Of a DNA stretch of 64,000 nt, positions 31,608-40,161 are shown in pieces. Both the position numbers and the translations under genes were made by a program. Source of the DNA: JAJYIW01 sp963781665 (lineage in GTDB: Bacteria > Chloroflexota > Anaerolineae > Anaerolineales > Anaerolineaceae); assembly GCA_963781665.1 (NCBI GenBank), contig CAWAGA010000002.1, forward strand, positions 2,232,001 to 2,296,000. Reading direction: 5' to 3'. The notes beneath the pieces were generated by a model that saw only the letters and a list, made by a program, of their open reading frames with translations, searched no databases and was not told where the DNA came from. The stretch's first letter is position 1; every line of letters starts with the position of its first letter.

Positions 31608-33854
31608 TTGGTAAAGTCAACATCTTCTTCACCAGAATTACCCCTCCAGGAGCTGGAGGGAACCCTCGAAAGGCTGACTTACCAGAACGAGGTTAACGGT
31701 TATACTGTGGCGCGCCTGATCCCCAGAGGAAAGACCTATGAAGTAACGGTCGTCGGCCCACTGACGGGGGTTAACGTTGGTTCCACCCTGCACCTCAAAG
31801 GGCAGTGGACCACCCATACACAATATGGCAAGCAGTTCGAGATCAGCTCTTACACCATTCAGCTGCCGGCGACAATCGAAGGCATTCGCAAATACCTCGG
31901 AAGCGGACTGATCAGAGGTATTGGCCCGGTAACAGCCGGCCGGATTGTCGCCGCCTTCGGGATAGATACACTGGCGGTCATCGAGAATGACATCCATCGC
32001 CTCAGTGAAGTACCGGGTATCGGCGAGAAACGCACCGGTTGGATCGCTACAGCCTGGGAAGCCCAAAAGCAGATCAAAGAGATTATGCTTTTCTTGCAGA
32101 GCAACGGAGTCAGTACGGGCCTGGCAGTCAAGATCTATAAACAGTACGGGGAGGCTTCGATCGGAGTGGTCAAGAACGATCCTTACCGCCTGAGCAAGGA
32201 TATCTTTGGGATTGGGTTTAAGACCGCGGATAAGATCGCATTGCAGCTAGGACTGACCCTGGATTCACCGGCTCGCCTGCAGGCCGGCTTGACCTATACT
32301 TTGAGCAAGCTCAGCGACGAAGGCCATTGTTTCGCCAACCGCAGCCAGCTCATTGACGCTGCGGGTGAAATCCTTGAGGTTAAACCCGAGTTATGCCAGG
32401 CTCAACTGGATGTCCTTACCCGCCAAAATGACCTTGTGAATGAAGACGACGCCATTTATCTGCCAGCTTTTTACCATGCCGAACGGGGAGTTGCCAACCG
32501 TATCCGCCGCATGCAAGCTGCCGGTCGCGATCGTTTAAGCATATTCCGCGATGTTGATTGGGACAAAGCCTTTGCCTGGTTGGATGAGAAGAATAACCTG
32601 GGTGGCAGTCCCATTCACCTGACAGACCAGCAAAAAACTGCCATCCGTATGGCACTGAGTGAGAAAGTCAGCGTGTTAACCGGAGGACCGGGGACTGGCA
32701 AAAGCACCATTACCGGAAGTTTGATCCACCTCTTAGTGGCTAAGAACTGTTCCGTTCTGCTGGCTGCCCCGACCGGACGAGCGGCCCGCCGGCTGAGCGA
32801 AGCCACCGGCTTGGAAGCGAAGACCATCCACCGCTTGCTGGAATTTAGCCCTTCAGGCAGGAACCCTTTCCAGCGCGACCAGGAAAATCCCCTTGATGCC
32901 GATCTGATTATCATTGACGAAACTTCGATGGTCGATATCTTGTTAATGTACCATCTGCTCAACGCGGTCGAAATCGGTGCCCACCTGCTGCTGGTTGGAG
33001 ACGTCGATCAACTTCCCTCGGTCGGTCCTGGTAATGTCTTGCGCGATATTATCGACAGCGCGGTAACGCCGGTAACCCGCCTGGAAACAATTTTCCGCCA
33101 GGCTGAAGACAGCTTCATCATCGTGAACGCGCACCGGATAAACCAGGGCCAGATGCCGCTTTTTCCTAAGAATTCGAGCGACTTTTTCTTTTTTGCCGAG
33201 TCTGATCCGCACAAAGCTGCTGATTGGGTGTTGGATCTGATCGCCAACCGTATCCCTGCTAAATTTGGGTATCGTGCGGACGGCGACATTCAGGTGCTCA
33301 GCCCCATGCACCGGGGAGCGGTTGGGGTAGCGGACCTGAATGAGCACCTGCAACAAGCTCTGAACCCGCCCGGATCCGGCCGGGCCGAAATCCGTCACGG
33401 ACAGCATATTTTCCGCGAGGGCGACCGGGTCATGCAGATCCGCAATAATTATGACCTGCAAGTATTCAATGGAGACCTTGGCCAGATAACCAGAATCGAT
33501 CTGGAAGACCAGGCCATCCAGGTATATTATGAAGAGAGAGCAGTTGCTTATGACTTTACCCAATTAGACGAACTGGTACATGCCTACGCCATCAGCATCC
33601 ACAAATCACAAGGGTCGGAATTCCCGGTCGTCATCATCCCGCTCCTCACCCAACACTATATGATGCTGCAGCGCAATTTGCTTTATACCGGGGTGACCCG
33701 CGCCCGCAAAATTGTCGTCCTGGTGGGCAGCCGCCAGGCGATTGGAATTGCTATCAAAAATAACCGGATTGGTCAGCGTAACACCCGCCTGGCGCAGCGT
33801 TTGAAGGACTATATTTCAGTAGAACCAGCGGACCGCGGGTATAAGATCGAGTAG
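31608..33854 (+). CDS. recD2: RecD2-type ATP-dependent 5'-3' DNA helicase
   Basis: A helicase of about 748 residues of superfamily 1B. Domains in order: N-terminal OB-like domain (to about 90), helix-hairpin-helix region with RGIGPVTAGRIV and VPGIGEKR, then RecA-like motor domains with Walker A GGPGTGKST (about residue 358), Walker B DETSMVD, GDVDQLPSVGPGNVL, an SH3-like insert, and motif V/VI YAISIHKSQGSEF and YTGVTRARK. It unwinds DNA ends in repair without RecBC. No ATG is available; TTG at 31608 is chosen because AAAGG lies seven bases before it, while TTG 31587 adds only seven residues. Confidence 0.95.
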   Translation: MVKSTSSSPELPLQELEGTLERLTYQNEVNGYTVARLIPRGKTYEVTVVGPLTGVNVGSTLHLKGQWTTHTQYGKQFEISSYTIQLPATIEGIRKYLGSGLIRGIGPVTAGRIVAAFGIDTLAVIENDIHRLSEVPGIGEKRTGWIATAWEAQKQIKEIMLFLQSNGVSTGLAVKIYKQYGEASIGVVKNDPYRLSKDIFGIGFKTADKIALQLGLTLDSPARLQAGLTYTLSKLSDEGHCFANRSQLIDAAGEILEVKPELCQAQLDVLTRQNDLVNEDDAIYLPAFYHAERGVANRIRRMQAAGRDRLSIFRDVDWDKAFAWLDEKNNLGGSPIHLTDQQKTAIRMALSEKVSVLTGGPGTGKSTITGSLIHLLVAKNCSVLLAAPTGRAARRLSEATGLEAKTIHRLLEFSPSGRNPFQRDQENPLDADLIIIDETSMVDILLMYHLLNAVEIGAHLLLVGDVDQLPSVGPGNVLRDIIDSAVTPVTRLETIFRQAEDSFIIVNAHRINQGQMPLFPKNSSDFFFFAESDPHKAADWVLDLIANRIPAKFGYRADGDIQVLSPMHRGAVGVADLNEHLQQALNPPGSGRAEIRHGQHIFREGDRVMQIRNNYDLQVFNGDLGQITRIDLEDQAIQVYYEERAVAYDFTQLDELVHAYAISIHKSQGSEFPVVIIPLLTQHYMMLQRNLLYTGVTRARKIVVLVGSRQAIGIAIKNNRIGQRNTRLAQRLKDYISVEPADRGYKIE

Positions 33855-34001
33855 ATAAAGTTCACTATTAACCATTCCCGGATGCTCAATGCCGCAGGAT
33901 GATGATCGGGATAATTCCGCAGGAGCGCTGACCAGGCCTGATTCACCCATTTAGAATCTCAGATTTTATGAAATTGCAACGAAATTGCAACGTTTTGCCT
34001 A

Positions 34002-34030
34002 TTGCATCTTTTTAAAATAGATGTTATATT
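34002..34030 (+). promoter_or_regulatory. Strong sigma70-type promoter with no gene downstream
   Basis: TTGCAT (34002-34007), a 17-base AT-rich spacer and TATATT (34025-34030) form a near-consensus promoter on the plus strand, predicting a start near 34037. It is preceded by a direct repeat GAAATTGCAAC at 33970-33991. The transcript would enter the hairpin at 34039 and then run antisense to the Lon-N-like gene. Confidence 0.5.
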
Positions 34031-34038
34031 AACAGGGT

Positions 34039-34073
34039 CGAACGCCCGGGTGCCCCCCTCACCCGGGCGTTCG
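34039..34073. other. Perfect 14-bp hairpin in the recD2/Lon-N intergenic region
   Basis: CGAACGCCCGGGTG (34039-34052) and its exact complement (34060-34073) enclose a seven-base C-rich loop. There is no T-run on the plus side. On the minus side it lies 30 bases past the Lon-N-like stop, so it could be a weak terminator there; combined with the promoter just before it, it could also be a small hairpin RNA. Confidence 0.5.
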
Positions 34074-34102
34074 GCGCGTTAAATGCAAAACTCCGGGGAG
34101 AT

Positions 34103-34768
34103 TTAATTGGCAGAAAAGGATGGGGGTTTGTCGTCCACAACCATGGGGAGAGAAACGAGCTGCTTGAGCGATAGGATTTCACGCTTAAGCAAAGCGATGC
34201 AGTGATCGATCAACTCCTCCTGTCCTGGCTCAGACAATAATCTTTGTTTTTCATGGTTCGATACCTGTAAAGCAATCGCAGCCAGGTAAGCTAAAAGGAG
34301 CGGTTCACCGGGCATGTTTTCAAGGTCGATCTCGATCTTTGATATTTTTGCCAACGCTTTAAGATAGCGGGTCAGAAGCTCTTTCAGCGCAATAGACCTG
34401 GGTAAAATATCTTCCGCCTCGAGCGGGTGCCAGGGCCAGATATCGATGTGGGCGGTAAGATAGGGAAAATTGTGGTTCAAAGCCAGGATCTTGAAACGAG
34501 CTTCTCCCAGGCAGATCAGGTTGAATTTGCCCTCTTCGGTTTTATCGATGCGTTTGATGCGGGCAATTGTCCCAATTTCAAACGGGGTAGCGGATTGGCC
34601 AACTTCTGAACCTTCGCGGATGAGCACCACGCCGAAGACCGCTTCTTTTCGCATGCATTCGTTGATCATGATCTTATAGCGGTCTTCAAAGATGTGCAGT
34701 GGAAGGAGTTGGCCGGGGAACAGGACTGTATTGAGTGGAAATAATGGGAGTAGGTCTTGAATAATCAT
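34103..34768 (-). CDS. Lon N-terminal (substrate-binding) domain protein
   Basis: A 221-residue stand-alone copy of the LON substrate-binding domain. The opening LPLFPLNTVLFPGQLLPLHIFEDRY and later GVVLIREG and GTIARI are diagnostic; the C-terminal half is helical. It lacks the AAA and protease domains of Lon, so it is a peptidase S16-like adaptor-type protein of unknown role. It is a single-gene unit. Confidence 0.87.
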   Translation of the reverse strand: MIIQDLLPLFPLNTVLFPGQLLPLHIFEDRYKIMINECMRKEAVFGVVLIREGSEVGQSATPFEIGTIARIKRIDKTEEGKFNLICLGEARFKILALNHNFPYLTAHIDIWPWHPLEAEDILPRSIALKELLTRYLKALAKISKIEIDLENMPGEPLLLAYLAAIALQVSNHEKQRLLSEPGQEELIDHCIALLKREILSLKQLVSLPMVVDDKPPSFSAN

Positions 34769-34873
34769 GCTAGAATTATTGTGTTTTGGGCAAGCTGTTT
34801 TTTATGACCAAAATCACTTCCAAATGGACGAATATTAAACAAAGTATACCACCCCTTTTTATCCGATTATCGC

Positions 34874-35566
34874 ATGCCCCAGTTTCAGATCGTTCAATGC
34901 ACCAATCATGTTTGCCGGTTCCGTTTCCCGGTCGTACTGGACTCGGCTGCCGGGTTGTGTCCCAGGTGTGGAGCGGCAACCCAAATTGTTGAGCCTTCGT
35001 ATGCGAACGAAAAGCAAAAGGTCGTTGATCCAACACTTCCCAAAACGGAGGTGGAAGGGCTGCTCGATAATATTCGCTCGACATATAATGTGGGCTCGAT
35101 GTTCAGGACGGCTGATGGAGCGGGGCTGCGCCTCCTCCACCTGTGTGGTATGACCCCCACCCCCGCCAATCTGAAAATCGTCAAGACCGCCCTGGGCGCT
35201 GAAGGAACGGTAGCCTGGAATTACCACCGAAACGGCCTGGAAATTGCCACTACTTTGAAGGAAAGCGGGATGCGCTTATGGGCCTTGGAAAGCTGTTCCC
35301 GCTCTGAACCGCTTTTTTACAGCGGCTACGATCTGCCTGGGCCGCCCATTTTGTTGGTGGTAGGAAATGAGCTCTCGGGAGTTGATCCTGGAATCATGGA
35401 TATCTGTGAAAAAATTGTGGCAATACCGATGCAGGGACGCAAACAATCATTGAACGTCGCCATCGCGTTTGGAATTGCCGCATATTATTTGCGGTTTGGG
35501 CAAACTGATCCAGATTATAATAAGCTGATGACGAGGAAATCAGAAAAAATCTATGATCCAAACTGA
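34874..35566 (+). CDS. TrmH/SpoU-family RNA 2'-O-methyltransferase with N-terminal zinc ribbon
   Basis: A 230-residue protein. Residues 1-40 hold a possible zinc ribbon (CTNHVC and CPRC). The rest is a SPOUT domain with the three family motifs: NIRSTYNVGSMFRTADGAG, LVVGNELSGVDPGI and IPMQGRKQSLNVAIAFGIA. Enzymes of this family methylate ribose in tRNA or rRNA using S-adenosylmethionine; the target is not evident. Its end overlaps the ABC ATPase start by 14 bases. No clear ribosome site is visible before the ATG. Confidence 0.9.
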   Translation: MPQFQIVQCTNHVCRFRFPVVLDSAAGLCPRCGAATQIVEPSYANEKQKVVDPTLPKTEVEGLLDNIRSTYNVGSMFRTADGAGLRLLHLCGMTPTPANLKIVKTALGAEGTVAWNYHRNGLEIATTLKESGMRLWALESCSRSEPLFYSGYDLPGPPILLVVGNELSGVDPGIMDICEKIVAIPMQGRKQSLNVAIAFGIAAYYLRFGQTDPDYNKLMTRKSEKIYDPN

Positions 35567-36491
35567 GAAACTGACCAAAAAATTCCCGATAGGAAAAAAC
35601 AAGCCTCTCTTGACAGCTGTCGAGGGCCTCAACCTGGATATTCCTGAAGGGGAGGTGTTTGGTTTTTTGGGTCCGAACGGGGCCGGAAAAACGACCACCG
35701 TGCGCATGCTCACCAGCTTGATTGGACCGACCTCCGGACGCGCGATTATCAATGGGCTGGAAATTGGCAAACGCGACCAGGAAATTCGCCAGTGCGTCGG
35801 CATCCTGACCGAAACGCCGGGCATGTACGAACGCCTGAGCGCAGAGAAAAACCTGACCATTTTCGCCCGCCTCTATGGGGTTAAAGACGTAAAAGGCCAG
35901 GTCGAAAAGTATCTGCGTATGCTCGGCCTTTGGGAAAGGCGCTTCGACGAAGTTGGCAGTTTTTCGAAAGGGATGCGTCAAAAACTGGCGATTGCGCGCG
36001 CCCTGCTGCACGAACCCAAGGTGCTTTACCTGGACGAACCGACCAGCGGCCTGGATCCGGAAGCTGCTAAACTGGTGCGTGATTTCATCGAAGAGTTGAA
36101 GAAGGAAGGCACGACAATTTTCCTTTGCACCCACAACCTCGATGAGGCCGACCGGCTTTGCCAACGTATTGCCATCTTCAAGACTCGATTGATCACCGTC
36201 GATACACCTGAAAACCTGCGGAAACAGCTTTACGGCCGCAAGGTAGTCTTCCATCTCAAACAGCTTGATCCGGATTGGCTTTCCCTGGTGAAGAATTTCT
36301 CCTTTGTCAAGGAAGCTCAGGCGGTCGATGACCGCCTGGTGATTGGGCTTGATGATCCCGAAGAGCAGAACCCCACCATCATCACCAACCTGGTAAATGC
36401 CGGTGCTCAGATCCAGTTTGTAGGCGAGCTGAGGCATTCACTCGAAGATGTTTACTTGCAGATGATTTACGAAGGCGATCAGGGCAGATAG
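35553..36491 (+). CDS. ABC-2 type exporter, ATP-binding protein
   Basis: A 312-residue ATPase with Walker A GPNGAGKTT, Q-loop region, signature FSKGMRQKL (a variant of LSGGQ), Walker B VLYLDEPTSGLDPE and the H-loop CTHN. A C-terminal extension of about 90 residues is usual for DrrA/NatA-like exporters. It drives the membrane protein encoded two bases downstream. The cargo is unknown. Confidence 0.93.
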   Translation: MIQTEKLTKKFPIGKNKPLLTAVEGLNLDIPEGEVFGFLGPNGAGKTTTVRMLTSLIGPTSGRAIINGLEIGKRDQEIRQCVGILTETPGMYERLSAEKNLTIFARLYGVKDVKGQVEKYLRMLGLWERRFDEVGSFSKGMRQKLAIARALLHEPKVLYLDEPTSGLDPEAAKLVRDFIEELKKEGTTIFLCTHNLDEADRLCQRIAIFKTRLITVDTPENLRKQLYGRKVVFHLKQLDPDWLSLVKNFSFVKEAQAVDDRLVIGLDDPEEQNPTIITNLVNAGAQIQFVGELRHSLEDVYLQMIYEGDQGR

Positions 36492-36493
36492 AT

Positions 36494-37276
36494 ATGAACC
36501 GAATCCAGACTATCCTTGATAAAGAGTGGGCCGAGGTATTCAAGAACCGGCTGGTTATCTTAACGGTGGCTTTATTACCGATCATCTTCACCGTATTGCC
36601 ACTGGTAGTCTTGAACATCACTGGCTCAGCATCCGGTGGGACTAATACCGATTTACCGCCTTCATTTTCTGCTAGCTGCGGTGATTTGGGTACAAACGAT
36701 TGCATGCAGCGTTTCATTATCAACGAGTTCCTGTTGTTCTACATGATGATGCCGGTTATCATCCCCATCACGATTGCAGCGTACAGTATCGTCGGGGAAA
36801 AGACCACCCGCAGCCTGGAGCCGCTCCTGGCTACTCCAATTACGACGACAGAACTGTTGATCGGTAAGAGTTTGGCTGCGGTCATCCCGGCAATCATAGC
36901 GACTTGGGCCAGTTTCTTCATTTTTGTAATCCTTTCACCGATTGCCGGCGCAGCACCCGCGTTGATTGATTATGTTCTCAGCCCTACCTGGTTGCTGGCT
37001 GTATTGGCTGCCGGACCATTGATGGCGATCTTATCGGTAAATTTTGCCTTGTTCGTTTCCTCGCGGGTGAACGATCCCCGTGTGGCCGAACAGATTTCGG
37101 CTGTCCTCATTGTCCCGATCCTGCTGGTATTGTTTGGCCAGATCGCTGGTTTTATCGTCTTGAACGTTACCACCATGCTGGTCTTTATCGTGATCCTTGC
37201 ATTAATTGACGTAGGCCTGGTCTTTCTGGGCGTGAAGCTATTTCAGCGAGAGACAATTATCACCCGCTGGAGGTGA
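36494..37276 (+). CDS. ABC-2 type exporter, membrane subunit
   Basis: A 260-residue permease with an N-terminal amphipathic start (MNRIQTILDKEWAEVFKNR), one helix, an external loop with two Cys (SCGDLGTNDC) that could form a disulfide, and five further helices. GEKTTRSLEPLLATPITTTELLIGK is the typical NatB/ABC-2 cytoplasmic motif. It pairs with the preceding ATPase. A weak inverted repeat GCTAATT...AATTAGC follows at 37279-37318 without a T-run. Confidence 0.9.
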   Translation: MNRIQTILDKEWAEVFKNRLVILTVALLPIIFTVLPLVVLNITGSASGGTNTDLPPSFSASCGDLGTNDCMQRFIINEFLLFYMMMPVIIPITIAAYSIVGEKTTRSLEPLLATPITTTELLIGKSLAAVIPAIIATWASFFIFVILSPIAGAAPALIDYVLSPTWLLAVLAAGPLMAILSVNFALFVSSRVNDPRVAEQISAVLIVPILLVLFGQIAGFIVLNVTTMLVFIVILALIDVGLVFLGVKLFQRETIITRWR

Positions 37277-37360
37277 CTGCTAATTGGGTACATTGGCTAT
37301 AGATCAACGATAATTAGCGGTTGTTGAACGCATATAGCCAGATTACGGAAGGTAAATTTA

Positions 37361-37783
37361 ATGGGTTTTCATCTTTTGTCACTGACTACGAGTGATAAGC
37401 TGCTGATACTGGGGTTAATCGTGCTTGTTTATGTTGGCATCCGTTTTATTTCTTATATGTCCACCCGTGGAAAATCCGGGACCGAAATACCACCGGGGAC
37501 TCCTCGTAACTATAGTCTGACGGGAGGCGCAATTTGCCCAAAGTGCCACCGCCCATTCAGGCTTGATTTTCTGGCATTCAAACTTGGTTTCGGCACTAAA
37601 TTTGCCCGCTGCGAATTTTGCGGTAAATGGAGCCTCGTCAAGCGCTTGAGCACGGACGAGCTGCGCGCTGCCGAACAGGCTGAGCTGGCTGGTTCACTTT
37701 CAGGCCAGGCGGCGATTGCAAGGGGCGAAACAGATAAATTGGATAACTTGTTAGATGAATCTCGCTTCACGGATAGAACCTAA
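37361..37783 (+). CDS. Membrane-anchored zinc-ribbon protein, copy 1
   Basis: A 140-residue protein with one N-terminal helix (residues 10-33), a Pro/Gly stretch GTPRNYSLTGGA, and a zinc ribbon CPKC...CEFC (about 60-90), then an acidic tail ending in LLDESRFTDRT. I do not recognise a named family. The next gene encodes a second protein with the same C-terminal half. GGAAGG lies before the ATG. The topology suggests a zinc ribbon on the cytoplasmic side of the membrane, but orientation is uncertain. Confidence 0.7.
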   Translation: MGFHLLSLTTSDKLLILGLIVLVYVGIRFISYMSTRGKSGTEIPPGTPRNYSLTGGAICPKCHRPFRLDFLAFKLGFGTKFARCEFCGKWSLVKRLSTDELRAAEQAELAGSLSGQAAIARGETDKLDNLLDESRFTDRT

Positions 37784-37787
37784 AGAT

Positions 37788-38562
37788 ATGAAAAGTAGAC
37801 AAATATTCATCGCCATATTTGGTTTCTTGCTTCTGAGCCTCATAACCTATTCTCCTGCCCTGGCCCAGACCGATTATCGCCTCAATATTCAAAGGACTAA
37901 CGGATATGGCAACGGCGCTCAGATTTCGTGGCAATTTCCGCTCAAGTATCACCGGGCCGGCTGATATTGCTTCAGTGACCTATTTGATCGATGGACAGGT
38001 TATGGCGGAGGTCAACACCCAACCTTTTGCGTTCGATTTCAATACAACTCAATACCCTGATGGCATGCACGATTTGAGCGCAAAGGTCCAGACCACCAGC
38101 GGGCAGTCGTTCACTACCCCCTCGCGACAGTTCGAGTTTGCCAGCGCCGCTCAAGAATCAGCTTTCCTGCGCAGTATTCTAGTACCTGTTTTCGGCGGTA
38201 TTGGCTTGATATTGGTGCTCGTTATAGGCTCACAGCTCTTGTTCTTCAAGAAGAAAACCAGGGAAGACGTCCCCTTGGGCTCGCCCCGGAATTATGGTGT
38301 TTCAGGGGGAGCGGTTTGTCCTAAATGTCACCGTCCATTTGCCCTGAATTTTCTGGCTTTCAATGTCGGGATCGGTAAATTTACCCGCTGCCCGTTTTGC
38401 GGCAAATGGAGCATCGTCAGACGTTCAAACCCGAATCAGCTGCGCGATGCAGAAGCCGCCGAATTAGCAGATGCTCAACCGGAAAAACCTCTGCGCGAGA
38501 AGACCGAGGCCGAAAAAATGGATGACCTTCTCGACGAATCCCGTTTCACCGATAAAACCTGA
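37788..38562 (+). CDS. Membrane zinc-ribbon protein, copy 2, with a one-base frameshift
   Basis: A protein of about 257 residues if corrected. It starts at ATG 37788 with a signal peptide (IFIAIFGFLLLSLITYSPALAQ) and a beta domain of roughly 90 residues (SVTYLIDGQVMAEVNTQPFAF), followed by one helix (about 125-150) and a zinc ribbon CPKC...CPFC and tail ENAKMDDLL-like and LLDESRFTDKT, parallel to the preceding gene. The frame changes at the ATTTCG run at 37923-37928, where one T is extra; without correction the signal peptide would be lost (first ATG 37906). So the beta domain is outside and the zinc ribbon inside. The two genes are adjacent and coupled. Confidence 0.7.
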
Positions 38563-38678
38563 TCGTTAGCCTGTCTCACCTGTATATTCTTACCATCTCT
38601 GACCACGAGTTGTCGGCTAGGTTAGGGCGTGGTAGAATCAACCCGATTGACTAATGACAATCTGGAGGTATGTTGACT

Positions 38679-39565
38679 ATGGAACAGCAGGTTGCAACTT
38701 TTGCTGTTAAAAAAGGGCTGGCGCAGATGCTAAAAGGTGGGGTGATCATGGATGTCGTGACTGCCGAACACGCCCGCATCGCCGAAGAAGCCGGCGCGGT
38801 AGCAGTGATGGCGCTCGAACGTGTCCCCGCGGACATTCGCGCTACTGGTGGGGTTGCGCGCATGAGCGATCCCGAATTGATTTTAAAGATCATGGATACG
38901 GTTTCCATCCCGGTGATGGCCAAGTGCCGCATCGGTCATTTTGTCGAAGCGCAGATATTGGAAGCAATTGGTATCGACTACATCGATGAATCCGAGGTTC
39001 TAACTCCGGCGGATGAGGCGCATCATATCAACAAGCATGACTTCAAAGTTCCCTTCGTGTGTGGCTGCCGTAATCTAGGCGAAGCATTACGACGGATCGG
39101 TGAAGGGGCTGCGATGATCAGAACGAAAGGCGAAGCCGGAACCGGAGATGTGGTCGAGGCTGTCCGCCACGCCAGGGCAGTTTTTGGCGATATTCGCAGG
39201 GTGCAGGGTATGCCAGAAGAAGAGCTGATGGCTTTTGCAAAAGACATTGGAGCTCCCTACGATCTTGTGGTCGAGGTGCACAAGCAAGGCCACCTGCCTG
39301 TTGTCAATTTTGCTGCTGGTGGGATCGCCACCCCGGCGGATGCAGCCCTGATGATGCAGTTAGGTGTCGACGGTGTTTTCGTCGGATCTGGGATTTTTAA
39401 TCCGGAGACCCGGCAAAACGGGCAGCAGCGATCGTTAAAGCCACTACTCATTTCAACGACCCCTCGATTCTGGCTGAAGTCAGCCGCAATTTGGGCGAGC
39501 CCATGGTCGGCAGGCAAATATCAGCAATCCCGTCTGAAGAATTGATAGCTGGGCGAGGTTGGTGA
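38679..39565 (+). CDS. pdxS: Pyridoxal 5'-phosphate synthase, PdxS, with a one-base frameshift near the end
   Basis: PdxS condenses ribose 5-phosphate, glyceraldehyde 3-phosphate and ammonia into PLP. The barrel is intact with VMALERVPADIRATGGVARM, the lysine in VMAKCRIGHF and the later VHKQGHLPVVNFAAGGIATP. After GSGIF the frame is wrong; the other frame continues GDPAKRAAAIVKATTHFNDP to LGEPMVGR and stops at 39565, giving the normal length of about 295 residues. A missing A at 39399-39400 explains it. The start is taken at ATG 38679, ten bases from GGAGG (38664-38668); the ATG at 38670 is too close to that site. PdxT follows and overlaps or nearly abuts it. Confidence 0.92.
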
Positions 39566-39582
39566 TTAGAACGATTAATAAT

Positions 39583-40161
39583 ATGGAAATCGGCGTTCTG
39601 GCTTTACAGGGAGATTTTGCTGAGCATACCGCTTCCCTGCAGCGAATTGGCGTTAAAACACGGGAGGTACGTTTACCCGAGCACCTGGATGGCATTCAGG
39701 GACTAATCATCCCAGGCGGCGAATTGACTACGATCGGCAAACTTGCTAATGATTTCAAGTTAATGGAGCCGTTGTATCAGTTTGGTCAGCATCATGCAAT
39801 CTGGGGTACTTGTGCGGGTGCGATCCTTATCTCAAAAGATGCTCGCCGCCAGCAGCCACTGCTCAACTTAATGGATATCACTGTCGAACGCAATGCATTT
39901 GGCCGCCAAATTGCCAGTTTTGAGACTGATCTGAATGTGCCCTTCTTGGACCAGGTGGATCATGGCGATTGTCCCTTCCATGCTGTGTTTATTCGGGCTC
40001 CATTGATCACGTCAGTGTATGGAGCAGCCCAGGTATTGGTGTCGCTGCCTGATGGAAGGATTGTGGCAGCCCGCCAGGGATGCTTGCTGGCGACTTCTTT
40101 TCACCCCGAATTGACTGGAGACGACCGCTTCCACCGATATTTTGTGGAGATGGCAAAATAG
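39583..40161 (+). CDS. pdxT: PLP synthase glutaminase subunit PdxT
   Basis: A class I glutaminase of 192 residues that supplies ammonia to PdxS. MEIGVLALQGDFAEH, the oxyanion-strand motif PGGELTTIGKL (the family usually has PGGESTT, so Ser is Leu here), the nucleophile in WGTCAGAIL and the SFHPELTGD His/Glu pair are all visible. A GTG at 39562 overlaps the pdxS stop as GTGA and has GAGG before it, so it may be the real start and would add seven residues; the ATG fits family length better. Confidence 0.92.
   Translation: MEIGVLALQGDFAEHTASLQRIGVKTREVRLPEHLDGIQGLIIPGGELTTIGKLANDFKLMEPLYQFGQHHAIWGTCAGAILISKDARRQQPLLNLMDITVERNAFGRQIASFETDLNVPFLDQVDHGDCPFHAVFIRAPLITSVYGAAQVLVSLPDGRIVAARQGCLLATSFHPELTGDDRFHRYFVEMAK

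Noticed and set aside
35394..36437. 347-residue minus-strand frame opposite the ABC ATPase
   Set aside because: It is the mirror of a clear ATP-binding protein and shows no domain.
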